This document shows, piece by piece, positions 9,369 to 17,250 of a stretch of 64,000 bases of DNA. This stretch comes from DATFQE01 sp963738205. Its GTDB lineage: Bacteria > Actinomycetota > Thermoleophilia > Gaiellales > Gaiellaceae. The notes beneath the pieces are model-generated. The model ran no database searches. It had not been told where the DNA came from and saw only the letters and a program-made list of their open reading frames with translations. The translations under genes and the position numbers were made by a program. Each line of letters opens with the position of its first letter. Position 1 is the first letter of the stretch. The stretch is taken from positions 1 through 64,000 of the forward strand of contig CAVTVQ010000008.1 of the NCBI GenBank assembly GCA_963738205.1, read 5' to 3'.

Positions 9369-9992
9369 CTATTCCGCCTCCATGCGCGCGCCGAGCAGCC
9401 GAAGCGCCTCACGTGCCCAATCGGCGACGCACTGGTCCTCGGTGCCGTCGTAGACCGTGATTGCGCTCTCGCACATCTGTCGACACGCCTTAAGCTTCCT
9501 GACGTCCCGGCGCCCGGCGGGCGGAGCCAGTACGTTCAGGATGATGTTCTCGCGCCGCAGCTCGTGCCACCCGCTGCGCTCGAGCCGTTCCAGCAGCCCT
9601 CGGAGGCGTGGGGCCAGTTCGGTCGGGTCGAAGGGCTGGGCGATGTAGTCGACGGCGCCGAGGTCGAACCCGCGTACGCGGTCGTTGAACCGGACCATGG
9701 CGGTAAGGAAGACGATTGGGATCTTCCACGTCTTCGGGCTCTTTTGCAGCTCCCACGCCAGCTGCAAGCCCACTGGTTCCTGGGCAGGGTCACGAGGCCA
9801 ACCGAAGCCGCGAGCAGCCCCCGGGAGCAAGAGCACGTTGAGCAGGATCAGGTCCGGCTGCTCGCGCTTCGCCAGCCGCAGGCCGGTCAGCCCGTCGGCG
9901 GCTTCGATCACCTCCATGCCCTCGGCCTCGAGGTTGACGCGGCAAAGCTTCCGAATCGGCGCTTGGTCGTCGATATGGAGGACCCGGATCAC
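9369..9992 (-). CDS. degenerate response-regulator receiver protein (pseudo-receiver)
   Basis: A 207-residue protein whose first 135 residues have a CheY fold: VLHIDDQ (acidic pair Asp8/Asp9), IPIVFLTA (conserved Thr97) and a closing GAVDYIAQPFDPTEL. The phospho-acceptor position reads PDLILLN, with Asn52 instead of Asp, and the invariant Lys before PF is Gln119. About 17 extra residues follow the active-site loop (AARGFGWPRDPAQEPVG). It should not be phosphorylated in the normal way. The C-terminal 70 residues, with two Cys (KACRQMCES), match nothing I recognise. It lies upstream of the cyclase gene. Start is GTG at 9992. Confidence 0.8.
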   Translation of the reverse strand: MIRVLHIDDQAPIRKLCRVNLEAEGMEVIEAADGLTGLRLAKREQPDLILLNVLLLPGAARGFGWPRDPAQEPVGLQLAWELQKSPKTWKIPIVFLTAMVRFNDRVRGFDLGAVDYIAQPFDPTELAPRLRGLLERLERSGWHELRRENIILNVLAPPAGRRDVRKLKACRQMCESAITVYDGTEDQCVADWAREALRLLGARMEAE

Positions 9993-10058
9993 GAATCGCT
10001 CGGGGAACCTTTACCCGCTCGGGCTCTACCTCAGACACGCGTGATGACGTCGCGTCGC

Positions 10059-10078
10059 GCCGTTATGGCCTATTGATC
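10059..10078. repeat. copy 2 of the 20-bp repeated element
   Basis: GCCGTTATGGCCTATTGATC, 18 of 20 identical to 8031-8050. It sits between the receiver gene start (9992) and the stop of the glucoamylase gene (10126). The two copies bracket the receiver-cyclase pair as direct repeats about 2 kb apart. Confidence 0.6.
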
Positions 10079-10125
10079 CACTCTGCTCAGCAGGGGTGCC
10101 GCGGTGCGCGCTGCGCGTGGGCCGC

Positions 10126-13100
10126 TCAGGGAATCACCACCGCCTCCAGCGTGACCGGGTCGAAGAGCGTGTAGTCGAGCTCCTGCGACTGCAGAACACC
10201 GGGCGGCGTTAGCACGTCGAGTGCTTTCGGGACGGTGTTCGGGTCGCGCGTGCAGTGCGGGTCGATGCTGGGCGCGGCGCACACGCCGAACTGGAACGGC
10301 TGTGGCGTTGGAGCGAAGCCTCGCGCCTGGTCGGGCGAAAAGCCGTCTTGGCCGGTTAGCACGACGGTGAAGCCCCAGCCTGAGCCGGGCACGCCGCCGA
10401 GGGTCGAAGCGGGCACGCTGAAGGTGATGAAGCGCGAGACCGCGTTCGCGCCGATCGCGATCGTGCCGAGCGTGGCGCCGTTCGCATTGATGTAGCGCTG
10501 GCCGAAGCCCTGCACTTCGAGCAGCCGGCTCCACGCTGAGCCTGCGGCGATCACGTAGTTTCGCTGCGGGAAGGAGGCGGCCGTGCTGGTCGGTGAGCCG
10601 CCCGGAGCCCGCACGTACACGTCGACGAGCTGAGCGCCCAGCGGGCTGCCGAAGGTCGCGCTCAGATCGCGGATCTTCACCTTGAAGGTGACCGTCTGCT
10701 GGTCGGGCGAGACGATCACCTGGAACTGCTGCATGTCGAAGGCGCCCCGCTTGAAGTTGTCGGAGGTCGGATAGGCGTAGTTGCCGGGACCATTGTCGTC
10801 GTTCGAGGGGTCGGTGACATCGAGGACGACGGTGCCCGGCGTGAAGTCGAAGACGACCGTTCGCTTGACGTGCGCAGTGGCCCCGGTCGGGCTGACGGCC
10901 ACGATGTTCAGCACCGTCGTCCCGCCGGTGACCGGCACCGAAACGCTGAACGAGCCGTCCGGGTTCGCAGGCGTCGACGCGCTCGTCGTCTGCGAGCTCT
11001 GATCGGTGTTCGTCGCTGCCACGTAGACCGTGTTGCCGGCCGCCGTCGTGCCGGTGACCGTGACGGGAGAGCCGCTGACCGACGACTGATCTGCGGGCGC
11101 GGTCACAGTCAGGCTCGTCTGAGCCTGCGTGCGCTGGACGTAGCGCGAGAACGTCGCCGCCGGCTGCTCGAGGACGCGCCCCGCGACGAGGTCGCCGAGC
11201 AGGCGGACGTACGAGGCGGCCGACCAGGTGAGCGGGTTCGCCGATCCTGCGGGCTCGCCGTTCACAAAGCCGATCGAAGCGATCGTCGGATCCGTTCCGA
11301 ACGGCGATGGCAGCAGATCCGGAAGCTCCCAGCCTTGCTCGGGGATGAGCCCGACGCCGCTGGAGAACTGCTCCATCGAATCGAGCAGGCTTCCTGCCGT
11401 CGCCGGGTCACCGCGCTGCAGCGAGTGCTCGGCCCGCTCGGACGAGAGCGCCGGCCACAGATGACCGCTCCCCTGGCCGCTCGGAGCCCAGGGGCGTCCG
11501 TCCGTCGATCGGTCGCCGTAGCCGTCGCCGTTGTAGCGGTGCCACCCCGGCCCGCTCGCGGTCGTGCTCTTGATCGTCGCGTCGACGATCGGCAGCGACC
11601 GGAGGATGTCGGGGTCGTTCGCGGGCAACTCGCCGAGGCGCGAGAGCTCGAGGAAGCCGGCGTCGATCACCGCTCGCTGGTCGAGCGTAGGGCCGCCGTT
11701 CCCGACGTTGTAGGAGATCGCGGCGTTTGGGTCGCCGGTCTTCGAGAGGCGGATGAAGTACGGCTGCGGCGAGAGCGGGCCGTTCGTCGTCACGGTCCAG
11801 CCCTTGACCGAGCGCTGGTAGTCGTCGGCGACGCCGTGGAAAAGGGCGGCCGAGGCAGTGTCGCCGTTCGCCTGGGCGAGCTCGGCCGCGGCGACCAGAC
11901 CCGCGATCTCCGCAGCGATCGTCGACGGCGAGTAGCCGTCCTGCTCCTCCCACCGCTCGACCCCGAAGGCAGGGCCGTGCGCGATCAGGAAGTACGCGGC
12001 CCGTTTGACGTGGTTCGCATACAGGTTTGGGTCGGTCATTCCGAGCTGGTACGCCATCAGGATCGGGTAGGCGGTCTCGTCGAGCTGCGTCCCGAACGAG
12101 TCGGGCGCGAGCTTGCCGTTGACGAGGCTGTTGCGTGGCATCGAGCCGTCGGGCAGCTGCTGCCGCTCGAAGAGGAAGCTGACGGTGTCGCGCGCGGTCT
12201 TCAGGTCGCCGGCGACGAGAAGAGCCGTCCACGTCTCGTAAAGGTCGCGCGCGAAGATTTCGCGATATGAGCCGAAGTAGGTGTTGTTCGGGTCCCCGGC
12301 GGAGACCGCCTGGCCCCACGGCGAGGCGAGGCTTGCGACGATCGCGCCCGGGAACGTCTTGTCCTCCGACGCCTTGACGACGTTCGCGCTCACGAAGTAC
12401 TCGGCGACGAGATCCTTCCAGCGTGCGTTCGAGATCCCCGGGAAGTGGGTCGGCGGCTGCTTCAGCGACGCGTCGTAGGCTGCCCAACCGGCCTCGTAGC
12501 TCTTGCGCGCGGCCGGGAAGCCGGTGGCCAGTGAGCCCGCGGCGGTGCGCACCGCCTCCGTCTGGCTCGAGCCGAAGCCCAGTGCGACCGTGAAGGTCGT
12601 CGAGCCGCCGTTGCCGAGCGGTGCGCGCGCCGTCTGCACGAGGTTGCCGTTGACCGCGTCCGTGTAGGTCGTCGTCAGTGCGTGGGCCGCGTCGAGCTGT
12701 GTGAGCCCGTCGCTGGCTGTCCCCGCGAAGCCATTCGTGACTTCGCTGAAGGGTGTCGAGGCGTCGAGCGCGACGTAAACCGGCTGCGCGTAGTCGCGAT
12801 TCACTGCGTTCGTCGCGGTCACCGGGTCGGATGCGACGAGGACCTGGTGACCGGTGGAGGTGTCGACCGTCCCCGAGTCGGCGCCGCCGTTCCCGCCGCC
12901 GCCTCCGCCGTTGCCGTTGACGGTGGGATCGAAGCGCACGTAGAGCCGGTATCGGCCGGCCGACCCGACGAGTGGCTGGAAGGTGGTGCGCATGAGAACG
13001 GCGTTGCGCGCAGGATCGGTGACGAAATCGGTCACGAGCTGGTATTTGCCGCTCCTCGCCGTTGACGTGACCCTGCACTCCATGCCGCCGCGATCGAGCG

Positions 13101-13458
13101 CACGCACGGCGTGGGTCATGTCGCGCGTCTGGAGATCTGTGAAGGTCGAGCCATCGGTGACGACGTACTGGAGCGTCTCGACGTTGGTGTTGTCGACGGT
13201 CGGGTAGTAGAGGTCGCTGAGGACGCCGTTCGCGACCGTGTACCAGGTTTTCGAGGTCGTGTTGCGGGCCGTCCCGAGACAGTCCTTCCGGGCGAGGTCG
13301 AAGTGCGAGACCGCGCCAGGGCCGTCAGGCGCCGACCCTGCGGTGCCTGCACCGGCGCCGCCCGCGAACAGGGAGCCCACGACGAGCACCGCCGCCAGCG
13401 CCAGCTGCGCACGTCGACTTGACGCCCGCCCCCCAAAGCCGTTCGGGAAACCACGCAT
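10126..13458 (-). CDS. secreted GH15 glucoamylase/glucodextranase, multidomain
   Basis: A 1110-residue exported enzyme removing glucose from the non-reducing ends of alpha-glucans. Residues 1-40 are a signal peptide (SSRRAQLALAAVLVVGSLFA). Next comes the GH15 N-terminal beta-sandwich (about 50-300), which includes a Gly/Asn-rich loop, then the (alpha/alpha)6 barrel. That barrel holds FARDLYETW (about 408), the first catalytic Glu in WEEQDGYSPSTIAAE (about 505) and the second in LWPALSSERAEHSL (about 673). An Ig-like module (TAPADQSSVSGSPVTVTGTT, about 790-870) and a DOMON-like glucodextranase C domain (about 880-1110) follow. AAGGAGGT sits 5 nt before ATG 13458, a strong ribosome site. This domain order suggests glucodextranase or glucoamylase; exact linkage is unknown. 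Confidence 0.88.
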   Translation of the reverse strand: MRGFPNGFGGRASSRRAQLALAAVLVVGSLFAGGAGAGTAGSAPDGPGAVSHFDLARKDCLGTARNTTSKTWYTVANGVLSDLYYPTVDNTNVETLQYVVTDGSTFTDLQTRDMTHAVRALDRGGMECRVTSTARSGKYQLVTDFVTDPARNAVLMRTTFQPLVGSAGRYRLYVRFDPTVNGNGGGGGGNGGADSGTVDTSTGHQVLVASDPVTATNAVNRDYAQPVYVALDASTPFSEVTNGFAGTASDGLTQLDAAHALTTTYTDAVNGNLVQTARAPLGNGGSTTFTVALGFGSSQTEAVRTAAGSLATGFPAARKSYEAGWAAYDASLKQPPTHFPGISNARWKDLVAEYFVSANVVKASEDKTFPGAIVASLASPWGQAVSAGDPNNTYFGSYREIFARDLYETWTALLVAGDLKTARDTVSFLFERQQLPDGSMPRNSLVNGKLAPDSFGTQLDETAYPILMAYQLGMTDPNLYANHVKRAAYFLIAHGPAFGVERWEEQDGYSPSTIAAEIAGLVAAAELAQANGDTASAALFHGVADDYQRSVKGWTVTTNGPLSPQPYFIRLSKTGDPNAAISYNVGNGGPTLDQRAVIDAGFLELSRLGELPANDPDILRSLPIVDATIKSTTASGPGWHRYNGDGYGDRSTDGRPWAPSGQGSGHLWPALSSERAEHSLQRGDPATAGSLLDSMEQFSSGVGLIPEQGWELPDLLPSPFGTDPTIASIGFVNGEPAGSANPLTWSAASYVRLLGDLVAGRVLEQPAATFSRYVQRTQAQTSLTVTAPADQSSVSGSPVTVTGTTAAGNTVYVAATNTDQSSQTTSASTPANPDGSFSVSVPVTGGTTVLNIVAVSPTGATAHVKRTVVFDFTPGTVVLDVTDPSNDDNGPGNYAYPTSDNFKRGAFDMQQFQVIVSPDQQTVTFKVKIRDLSATFGSPLGAQLVDVYVRAPGGSPTSTAASFPQRNYVIAAGSAWSRLLEVQGFGQRYINANGATLGTIAIGANAVSRFITFSVPASTLGGVPGSGWGFTVVLTGQDGFSPDQARGFAPTPQPFQFGVCAAPSIDPHCTRDPNTVPKALDVLTPPGVLQSQELDYTLFDPVTLEAVVIP

Positions 13459-13640
13459 GACGACCTCCTTCCCCGACGAACAGCGCGTTCCAGCGGACAG
13501 CGGCGCGGGAACCAAGCCTCGCCGCGGTCCGGCCGCTGGATTCTGCAATCACGCAGGATGACATACACGGGCCGAACGAGACTCGGGCACGCGGGGCGGT
13601 TCATTTGCCCCGCCGATCCGCTCGAAGCCATGATTGCGTC

Positions 13641-14603
13641 GTGGAGCAGGCGCTCGAATGGATGCTCGCCTCGCCGGAGCCCGCACTCGCGTACCTGACC
13701 CGGCGCGACCTGCTCGGCGAGGAGCTCGAGCCGCCGGCTGAGGTCCTCGAGGGGACGATCGTGCGGGCGCTGCTCGACGCCGACCTGAACGTCCACCCGT
13801 ACCAGAAGTGGCGGGGCGCGCACTGGCGGCTCGTGTCGCTCGTCGAGCTCGGAATTCCGCCGGACGAAGAGCGCGCTCTGGCCGCAGCGGAGCAGGTCCT
13901 CGGTTGGCTGACGGGAGCCGGGCATCGCAGGCTCATCCAGACGATCGACGGTCTCGTTCGTCGCTGTGGCTCGCAGGAGGGAAATGCGCTCGCTGTGTGC
14001 TGCCGTCTCGGTCTCGCCCGGGACGAGCGGGTCCAGCTGCTGGCCGAGTCGCTGATCGAGTGGCAGTGGCCGGACGGCGGGTGGAACTGCGATAAGCGCG
14101 CGACCGGGCGGCGCTCGTCGTTCAACGAGTCCCTGCCTCCCATGTGGGGGTTGCACGAGTACTCCCAGGCGACCGGCGATTCGAGAGCGGGGGACGCGGC
14201 GCGGCGCACCGCCGACCTCCTGCTCGAGCACCACCTCTTCCGCTCCTTGCAAACGGGAGAGGTAATCAAGCCAGCGTGGCTCGTTCCCCACTACCCGCCG
14301 TACTGGCACTACGAGGCGCCTCAGGCGCTGCTGATCCTCTCGCGCATGGGGCTCGCCGGCGACCCGCGCGCGAGCGAGGCTGTGGACGACCTGCTCTCAC
14401 GCCGTCGCGACGACGGAACGTGGCGCGCCGGCCCACGCTGGTGGCGGCCGCCGGGTCGTGCGGACAGCAATGTCGAGGTCGTCGACTGGGGCCCGACGGT
14501 GCCGCATCAAATGGTGACGCTGAACGCCCTGCGGATCCTCGCGGCGGCAGGTCGCGAGACGTTCGCCCGCGCAGGAACTCCGACGGCGATCGGATCGAGC
14601 TGA
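13641..14603 (+). CDS. alpha/alpha-toroid protein (prenyltransferase/squalene-cyclase repeat-like)
   Basis: About 320 residues of helical repeats resembling the prenyltransferase/squalene-oxidase repeat: WQWPDGGWNCDKRATGRRSS, and later LSRRRDDGTWRAGPRWW. In each, a WPDGGW-type turn joins paired helices. The DxDD catalytic motif of squalene-hopene cyclases is not visible, so it is more likely a stand-alone toroid protein of unknown role than a terpene cyclase. Start chosen at GTG 13641 (VEQALEWML); a TTG at 13605 is possible. It is divergent from the glucoamylase gene, with the shared 182-nt promoter region showing no other feature. Confidence 0.65.
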   Translation: MEQALEWMLASPEPALAYLTRRDLLGEELEPPAEVLEGTIVRALLDADLNVHPYQKWRGAHWRLVSLVELGIPPDEERALAAAEQVLGWLTGAGHRRLIQTIDGLVRRCGSQEGNALAVCCRLGLARDERVQLLAESLIEWQWPDGGWNCDKRATGRRSSFNESLPPMWGLHEYSQATGDSRAGDAARRTADLLLEHHLFRSLQTGEVIKPAWLVPHYPPYWHYEAPQALLILSRMGLAGDPRASEAVDDLLSRRRDDGTWRAGPRWWRPPGRADSNVEVVDWGPTVPHQMVTLNALRILAAAGRETFARAGTPTAIGSS

Positions 14604-14678
14604 CGGAGCGCGGCCGCGGTGGCTAGCCGTGACGAAGCTAGAGCGCGTCGCCAGTAGAGCGTGGCGCGGCGCCGCGGG

Positions 14679-14888
14679 TCAGTCGGGGGTGCACAGCACG
14701 AGCGCGTGCACGCCGTCCGGCCCGATCGGCTCGACCTCGATTACGGAGACGATCCGCCAAGGCGGGCCGTGCTCGTCGGCCGCCAGGTCGCCGGGCTCGA
14801 CCGGCGCGGGCAGGTGCCAGCGGCCCAAGCTCTCGCCGGTCAAGTCGTGCATGAGCACGGGGACACCGCAGAGTTCGACGCTGCTCAA
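14679..14888 (-). CDS. hypothetical protein, 69 aa
   Basis: Short unrecognised protein with a regular beta-rich pattern (GVPVLMHDLTGESLGRWHLP, WRIVSVIEVEPIG). It uses a TTG start (14888), though the frame stays open further upstream without ATG or GTG, so the true start is uncertain. It lies downstream of the 50-aa zinc-ribbon-like ORF on the same strand. Codon bias is typical of the window. Function unknown. Confidence 0.35.
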   Translation of the reverse strand: MSSVELCGVPVLMHDLTGESLGRWHLPAPVEPGDLAADEHGPPWRIVSVIEVEPIGPDGVHALVLCTPD

Positions 14889-14958
14889 GTCGATCAGTGC
14901 CGGGCGACCGGGCAGTCTCGGCAGTACCGCGTGGGACGCGGGTTGACTTTCGTAGCGG

Positions 14959-15111
14959 TCATGCTGCTTCCCTCCGCGGGCAGCGGGAGCCCGGGCCGCT
15001 GACGTCCAACCGGTAGTGCCAAGCGAACCGGCCGCCGCGCGTCACGCGCACCAGACGGCCGCATTCCGGGCAGACGCGCTTCGGCACCTTCCGCAGCACC
15101 GTCGCGGTCAT
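14959..15111 (-). CDS. small zinc-ribbon-like protein, 50 aa
   Basis: ATG at 15111 opens a 50-residue ORF: MTATVLRKVPKRVCPECGRL, then a basic middle part and a second Cys near the end (GSRCPRREAA). CPEC plus the later Cys and a His (FAWHYRLD) could bind zinc. Its TGA overlaps the ATG of another tiny ORF (22 codons, also starting MTAT and carrying CRDC), as in translational coupling. No family recognised. Real expression is uncertain. Confidence 0.4.
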   Translation of the reverse strand: MTATVLRKVPKRVCPECGRLVRVTRGGRFAWHYRLDVSGPGSRCPRREAA

Positions 15112-15179
15112 CTAGTCGGCAGGGATGTCTTGGGAATCACGCATGGTGTACGCCCCTAGGCTCCCTTACGGATCAAGGT

Positions 15180-15410
15180 CTTCGGCCGACGCGCCCCCAG
15201 GAAACGGGCGTCGGTGTCTCCGTGAGCTGCATCCGGCCCGTTTCCTTGGGTCCAGAGATGACCTGCGCGGGTCATAGCGGCAATGCGATTCCGGCACTAC
15301 CTTCCAGGCTGAAGTGCGGGGGCCCTCGATGGGCCTCTTCGCATAGGTGGGCACCGGGCCTACCAACTGTGGCGGGTAGTGAAGCCCGGAGCTCGAATAG
15401 CACGTAACTC
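15180..15410 (+). ncRNA. structured 5' leader upstream of the collagen-like gene
   Basis: This non-coding stretch can form a series of hairpins: CCGACG...CGTCGG around GGAAAC (about 15186-15214), ATGACC/GGTCAT (about 15257-15274), GCACT/AGTGC (about 15294-15316) and GGCCC/GGGCC (about 15320-15335). It ends in two mutually exclusive stems. GGTGGGC (15346-15352) can pair with GCCTACC (15358-15364). Alternatively CCGGGC-CTACC (15354-15364) can pair with GGTAG (15375-15379) plus GCCCGG (15384-15389). The last resembles the 3' half of a GEMM-I (c-di-GMP-I) aptamer, but I do not find the ACGCAAAGCC core, so no riboswitch class is claimed. Confidence 0.4.
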
Positions 15411-15425
15411 AAGGAGGCGGACTTC

Positions 15426-16355
15426 TTGCGGAAGTCGCTGTTTATCGGCCTGCTGGCCGTTCTCGTCCTCGTGGTCGGTACCTCGGCTTCGGCGGCAAAC
15501 AAGAGCACCAGCAAGGCTCCCAAGACTCGCACGCTCACGCGGTTCTGCGTGCGCTACGAGTTCAACCACATCAAGTGGACGCACGGCGACCTGAACGCGT
15601 ATCGCGGCAACCGTCGCGTCTGCATCGTCGGCAAGCCTGGTAAGGACGGCAAGGCGGCTCGCAGCGTGAAAGGCGCCCAGGGTCTCGCCGGAGCTGTCGG
15701 CGCGCAGGGCTTGCCCGGAGCTCGTGGACTTGCCGGGTTCGATGGCAAGAACGGCATCGACGGCCTGCCCGGTCTGAACGGCAGGAACGGCGTCGACGGC
15801 ACGAACGGCATCGACGGCGCCCCCGGCGCTCCTGGCGCTCCTGGCGCTCCCGGCGCTCCTGGTGATGCTGGCGCTCCTGGCGCCCCCGGCGCTCCTGGCG
15901 CTCCTGGTGATGCTGGCGCTCCTGGCGCTCCCGGCGCTCCCGGCGCTCCTGGTGATGCTGGCGCTCCTGGTGCTCCTGGCGCTCCTGGCGCTCCCGGCGC
16001 TCCTGGTGATGCTGGCGCTCCTGGTGCTCCCGGCGCTCCTGGTGCTCCTGGCGCTCCTGGCGCTCCTGGCGAGCGGGGACCTGCTGGGCCACAGGGGCCA
16101 CCCGTCAGCATTGTCGTCGCTGACGACGCACACGTGTCGGGCGCAAAGCAGTTCACCGTTGACTGCCCGGCCAACCACACCGCTCTCAGCGGCGGGTTCA
16201 ACATCCAGGGTTCGGTGACCGCGAGCTACCGGTCAGACCATGACGGTAACCCCGCGGGTGCAACGTCCTGGACGATCTGGCAGTCCTCGGGAGCGACGCT
16301 CTCCGGGACTGTGTACGCCTACTGCATGGCGCCGACTGCGCCGACCGCGCCGTAG
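15426..16355 (+). CDS. secreted collagen-like protein
   Basis: A 309-residue exported protein. Residues 1-24 are a signal peptide (MRKSLFIGLLAVLVLVVGTSASA). Residues 25-75 are a basic N-terminal domain with two Cys. Residues about 76-222 are Gly-X-Y triplets, at first irregular (GKPGKDGKAARS), later nearly pure GAP with regular GDA interruptions. The C-terminal head (about 223-300) has two Cys (DCPANHTALSGGFNI; AYCMAP) and may drive trimerisation. Such proteins form surface triple helices. The start is TTG at 15426, with AAGGAGG at 15411-15417. A structured leader precedes it and a strong hairpin follows. Confidence 0.85.
   Translation: MRKSLFIGLLAVLVLVVGTSASAANKSTSKAPKTRTLTRFCVRYEFNHIKWTHGDLNAYRGNRRVCIVGKPGKDGKAARSVKGAQGLAGAVGAQGLPGARGLAGFDGKNGIDGLPGLNGRNGVDGTNGIDGAPGAPGAPGAPGAPGDAGAPGAPGAPGAPGDAGAPGAPGAPGAPGDAGAPGAPGAPGAPGAPGDAGAPGAPGAPGAPGAPGAPGERGPAGPQGPPVSIVVADDAHVSGAKQFTVDCPANHTALSGGFNIQGSVTASYRSDHDGNPAGATSWTIWQSSGATLSGTVYAYCMAPTAPTAP
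15808..16074 (+). repeat. Gly-Ala-Pro triplet repeat tract (collagen-like)
   Basis: Tandem 9-nt units of the form ggc-gct-cct, interrupted at near-regular spacing by GGT-GAT-GCT (Gly-Asp-Ala). Groups of four to six GAP triplets alternate with one GDA. Near-identical nucleotide units make the tract prone to slippage, so repeat number may vary between strains or assemblies. Confidence 0.9.
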
Positions 16356-16363
16356 AGCAACAA

Positions 16364-16423
16364 GGCAGGGATCACGTCCCTGCCTGAGCCTCGTTTCCCC
16401 GAACCGACCCCTCACGAGGCTCA
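16364..16423 (+). terminator. double hairpin terminator after the collagen-like gene
   Basis: GGCAGGGA-TCACG-TCCCTGCC (16364-16384) is a perfect 8-bp stem starting 9 nt after the stop codon. A second perfect 9-bp pair, TGAGCCTCG (16385-16393) with CGAGGCTCA (16415-16423), follows directly. There is no long T run, only GTTTCCCC. Confidence 0.65.
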
Positions 16424-16518
16424 GAGAGGGACGTGAACCGCTCCCCCACCGGCGGCGATGCTGCAGTCCGATTCGGCGGGACGATCGGGTCGTCGGGCGT
16501 GACCGCAAAGCTGTGCAG

Positions 16519-17250
16519 GTGACGCAGGAACGATTACCGCGCCTGCTCGTGCTCGACGGTGAGACCGTGACCGTTCGCGTACGCGAGTCCCCGCGGGCCC
16601 GCGCGCTGCGGGTCCGGCTCGGCCGGCACCTACCGCTGGAGGCGATCGTGCCGCGGCGAGTGGGCGATGCCGAGCTCGACCGCTTCCTCCACGACCGGCG
16701 CGGCTGGATCGCGCGCAAGCTCGCCGAGACGAGAGCGGCCGCTGCCTGCGCGAACCTCCTCGGGCTCGACCGCCCAGACGTCGTGTGGCTCGGATTGACG
16801 CCGATCCCGGTCGCCTTCGCGGAGGCGCGGTCGGCGCGTCTCCGTCACGGCAGGCTCGTCGTCGCGTCCGGGCCGCAGGCGCCCGGCGCGGTCGAGCGTT
16901 GGTACCGGCGGGAAGCGCGCGAGCGGATCGGCCGCGTGGTCGCACGCGAGGCCGCCCGGCTCGGCGTACGGCCCGGCACGCTCGCGATCCGCGACCCGAA
17001 GACACGCTGGGGCTCGTGCTCGAGCCGCGGCACGATCGGGTTCAGCTGGCGCCTCGTGATCGCACCCCTCGAGGTGCTCGAGTACGTCGTCGTTCACGAG
17101 CTCTGTCACTTGCGCGAGCTCAACCACGGCAAGCGGTTCTGGCGCCTGCTCGACGAGGCACGGCCCGGCTGGCGGGATGAGGCCGGCTGGCTCCGCGAGC
17201 ACGGCCCAGAGCTGAGCGGCTACCGGGTCGCGCTGACCGCGTCGAGGTGA
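16519..17250 (+). CDS. DUF45 / YgjP-like zinc metallopeptidase
   Basis: About 243 residues. The C-terminal region carries the gluzincin-like motif HELCHLRELNHGKRFW, with two His and Glu as in SprT/M48-related YgjP proteins, preceded by KTRWGSCSSRGTIGFSWRLV, the DUF45 signature. The N-terminal half is a beta-rich region (LVLDGETVTVRVRESPRARA). Proteolytic activity is expected; the target is unknown. Start proposed at GTG 16519 because it gives the family length; the frame is open further upstream. The last 31 nt overlap tail-to-tail with the helicase gene. Confidence 0.82.
   Translation: MTQERLPRLLVLDGETVTVRVRESPRARALRVRLGRHLPLEAIVPRRVGDAELDRFLHDRRGWIARKLAETRAAAACANLLGLDRPDVVWLGLTPIPVAFAEARSARLRHGRLVVASGPQAPGAVERWYRREARERIGRVVAREAARLGVRPGTLAIRDPKTRWGSCSSRGTIGFSWRLVIAPLEVLEYVVVHELCHLRELNHGKRFWRLLDEARPGWRDEAGWLREHGPELSGYRVALTASR

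Noticed and set aside
9221..9412. Longer N-terminus for the double cyclase protein (64 more residues)
   Set aside because: The extra part is not cyclase-like and runs into the receiver gene; ATG 9220 starts right at the domain.
10870..12270. 466-codon open frame on the plus strand opposite the glucoamylase gene
   Set aside because: Arg-rich composition typical of antisense frames in GC-rich DNA; the minus-strand frame has catalytic motifs and a strong ribosome site.
15346..15389. Cyclic-di-GMP-I riboswitch
   Set aside because: The 3' stem is similar, but the conserved ACGCAAAGCC core and tetraloop receptor are not found, so only an unclassified leader is reported.
15808..16074. CRISPR array or other repeat element in the GAP tract
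   Set aside because: Units are 9-nt coding triplets without spacers.
15554..16204. Long antisense frame of about 216 codons with Ala-Pro-Gly repeats opposite the collagen-like gene
   Set aside because: The repeat codons ggc-gct-cct read backwards give the same residue types; there is no ribosome site and no homology.
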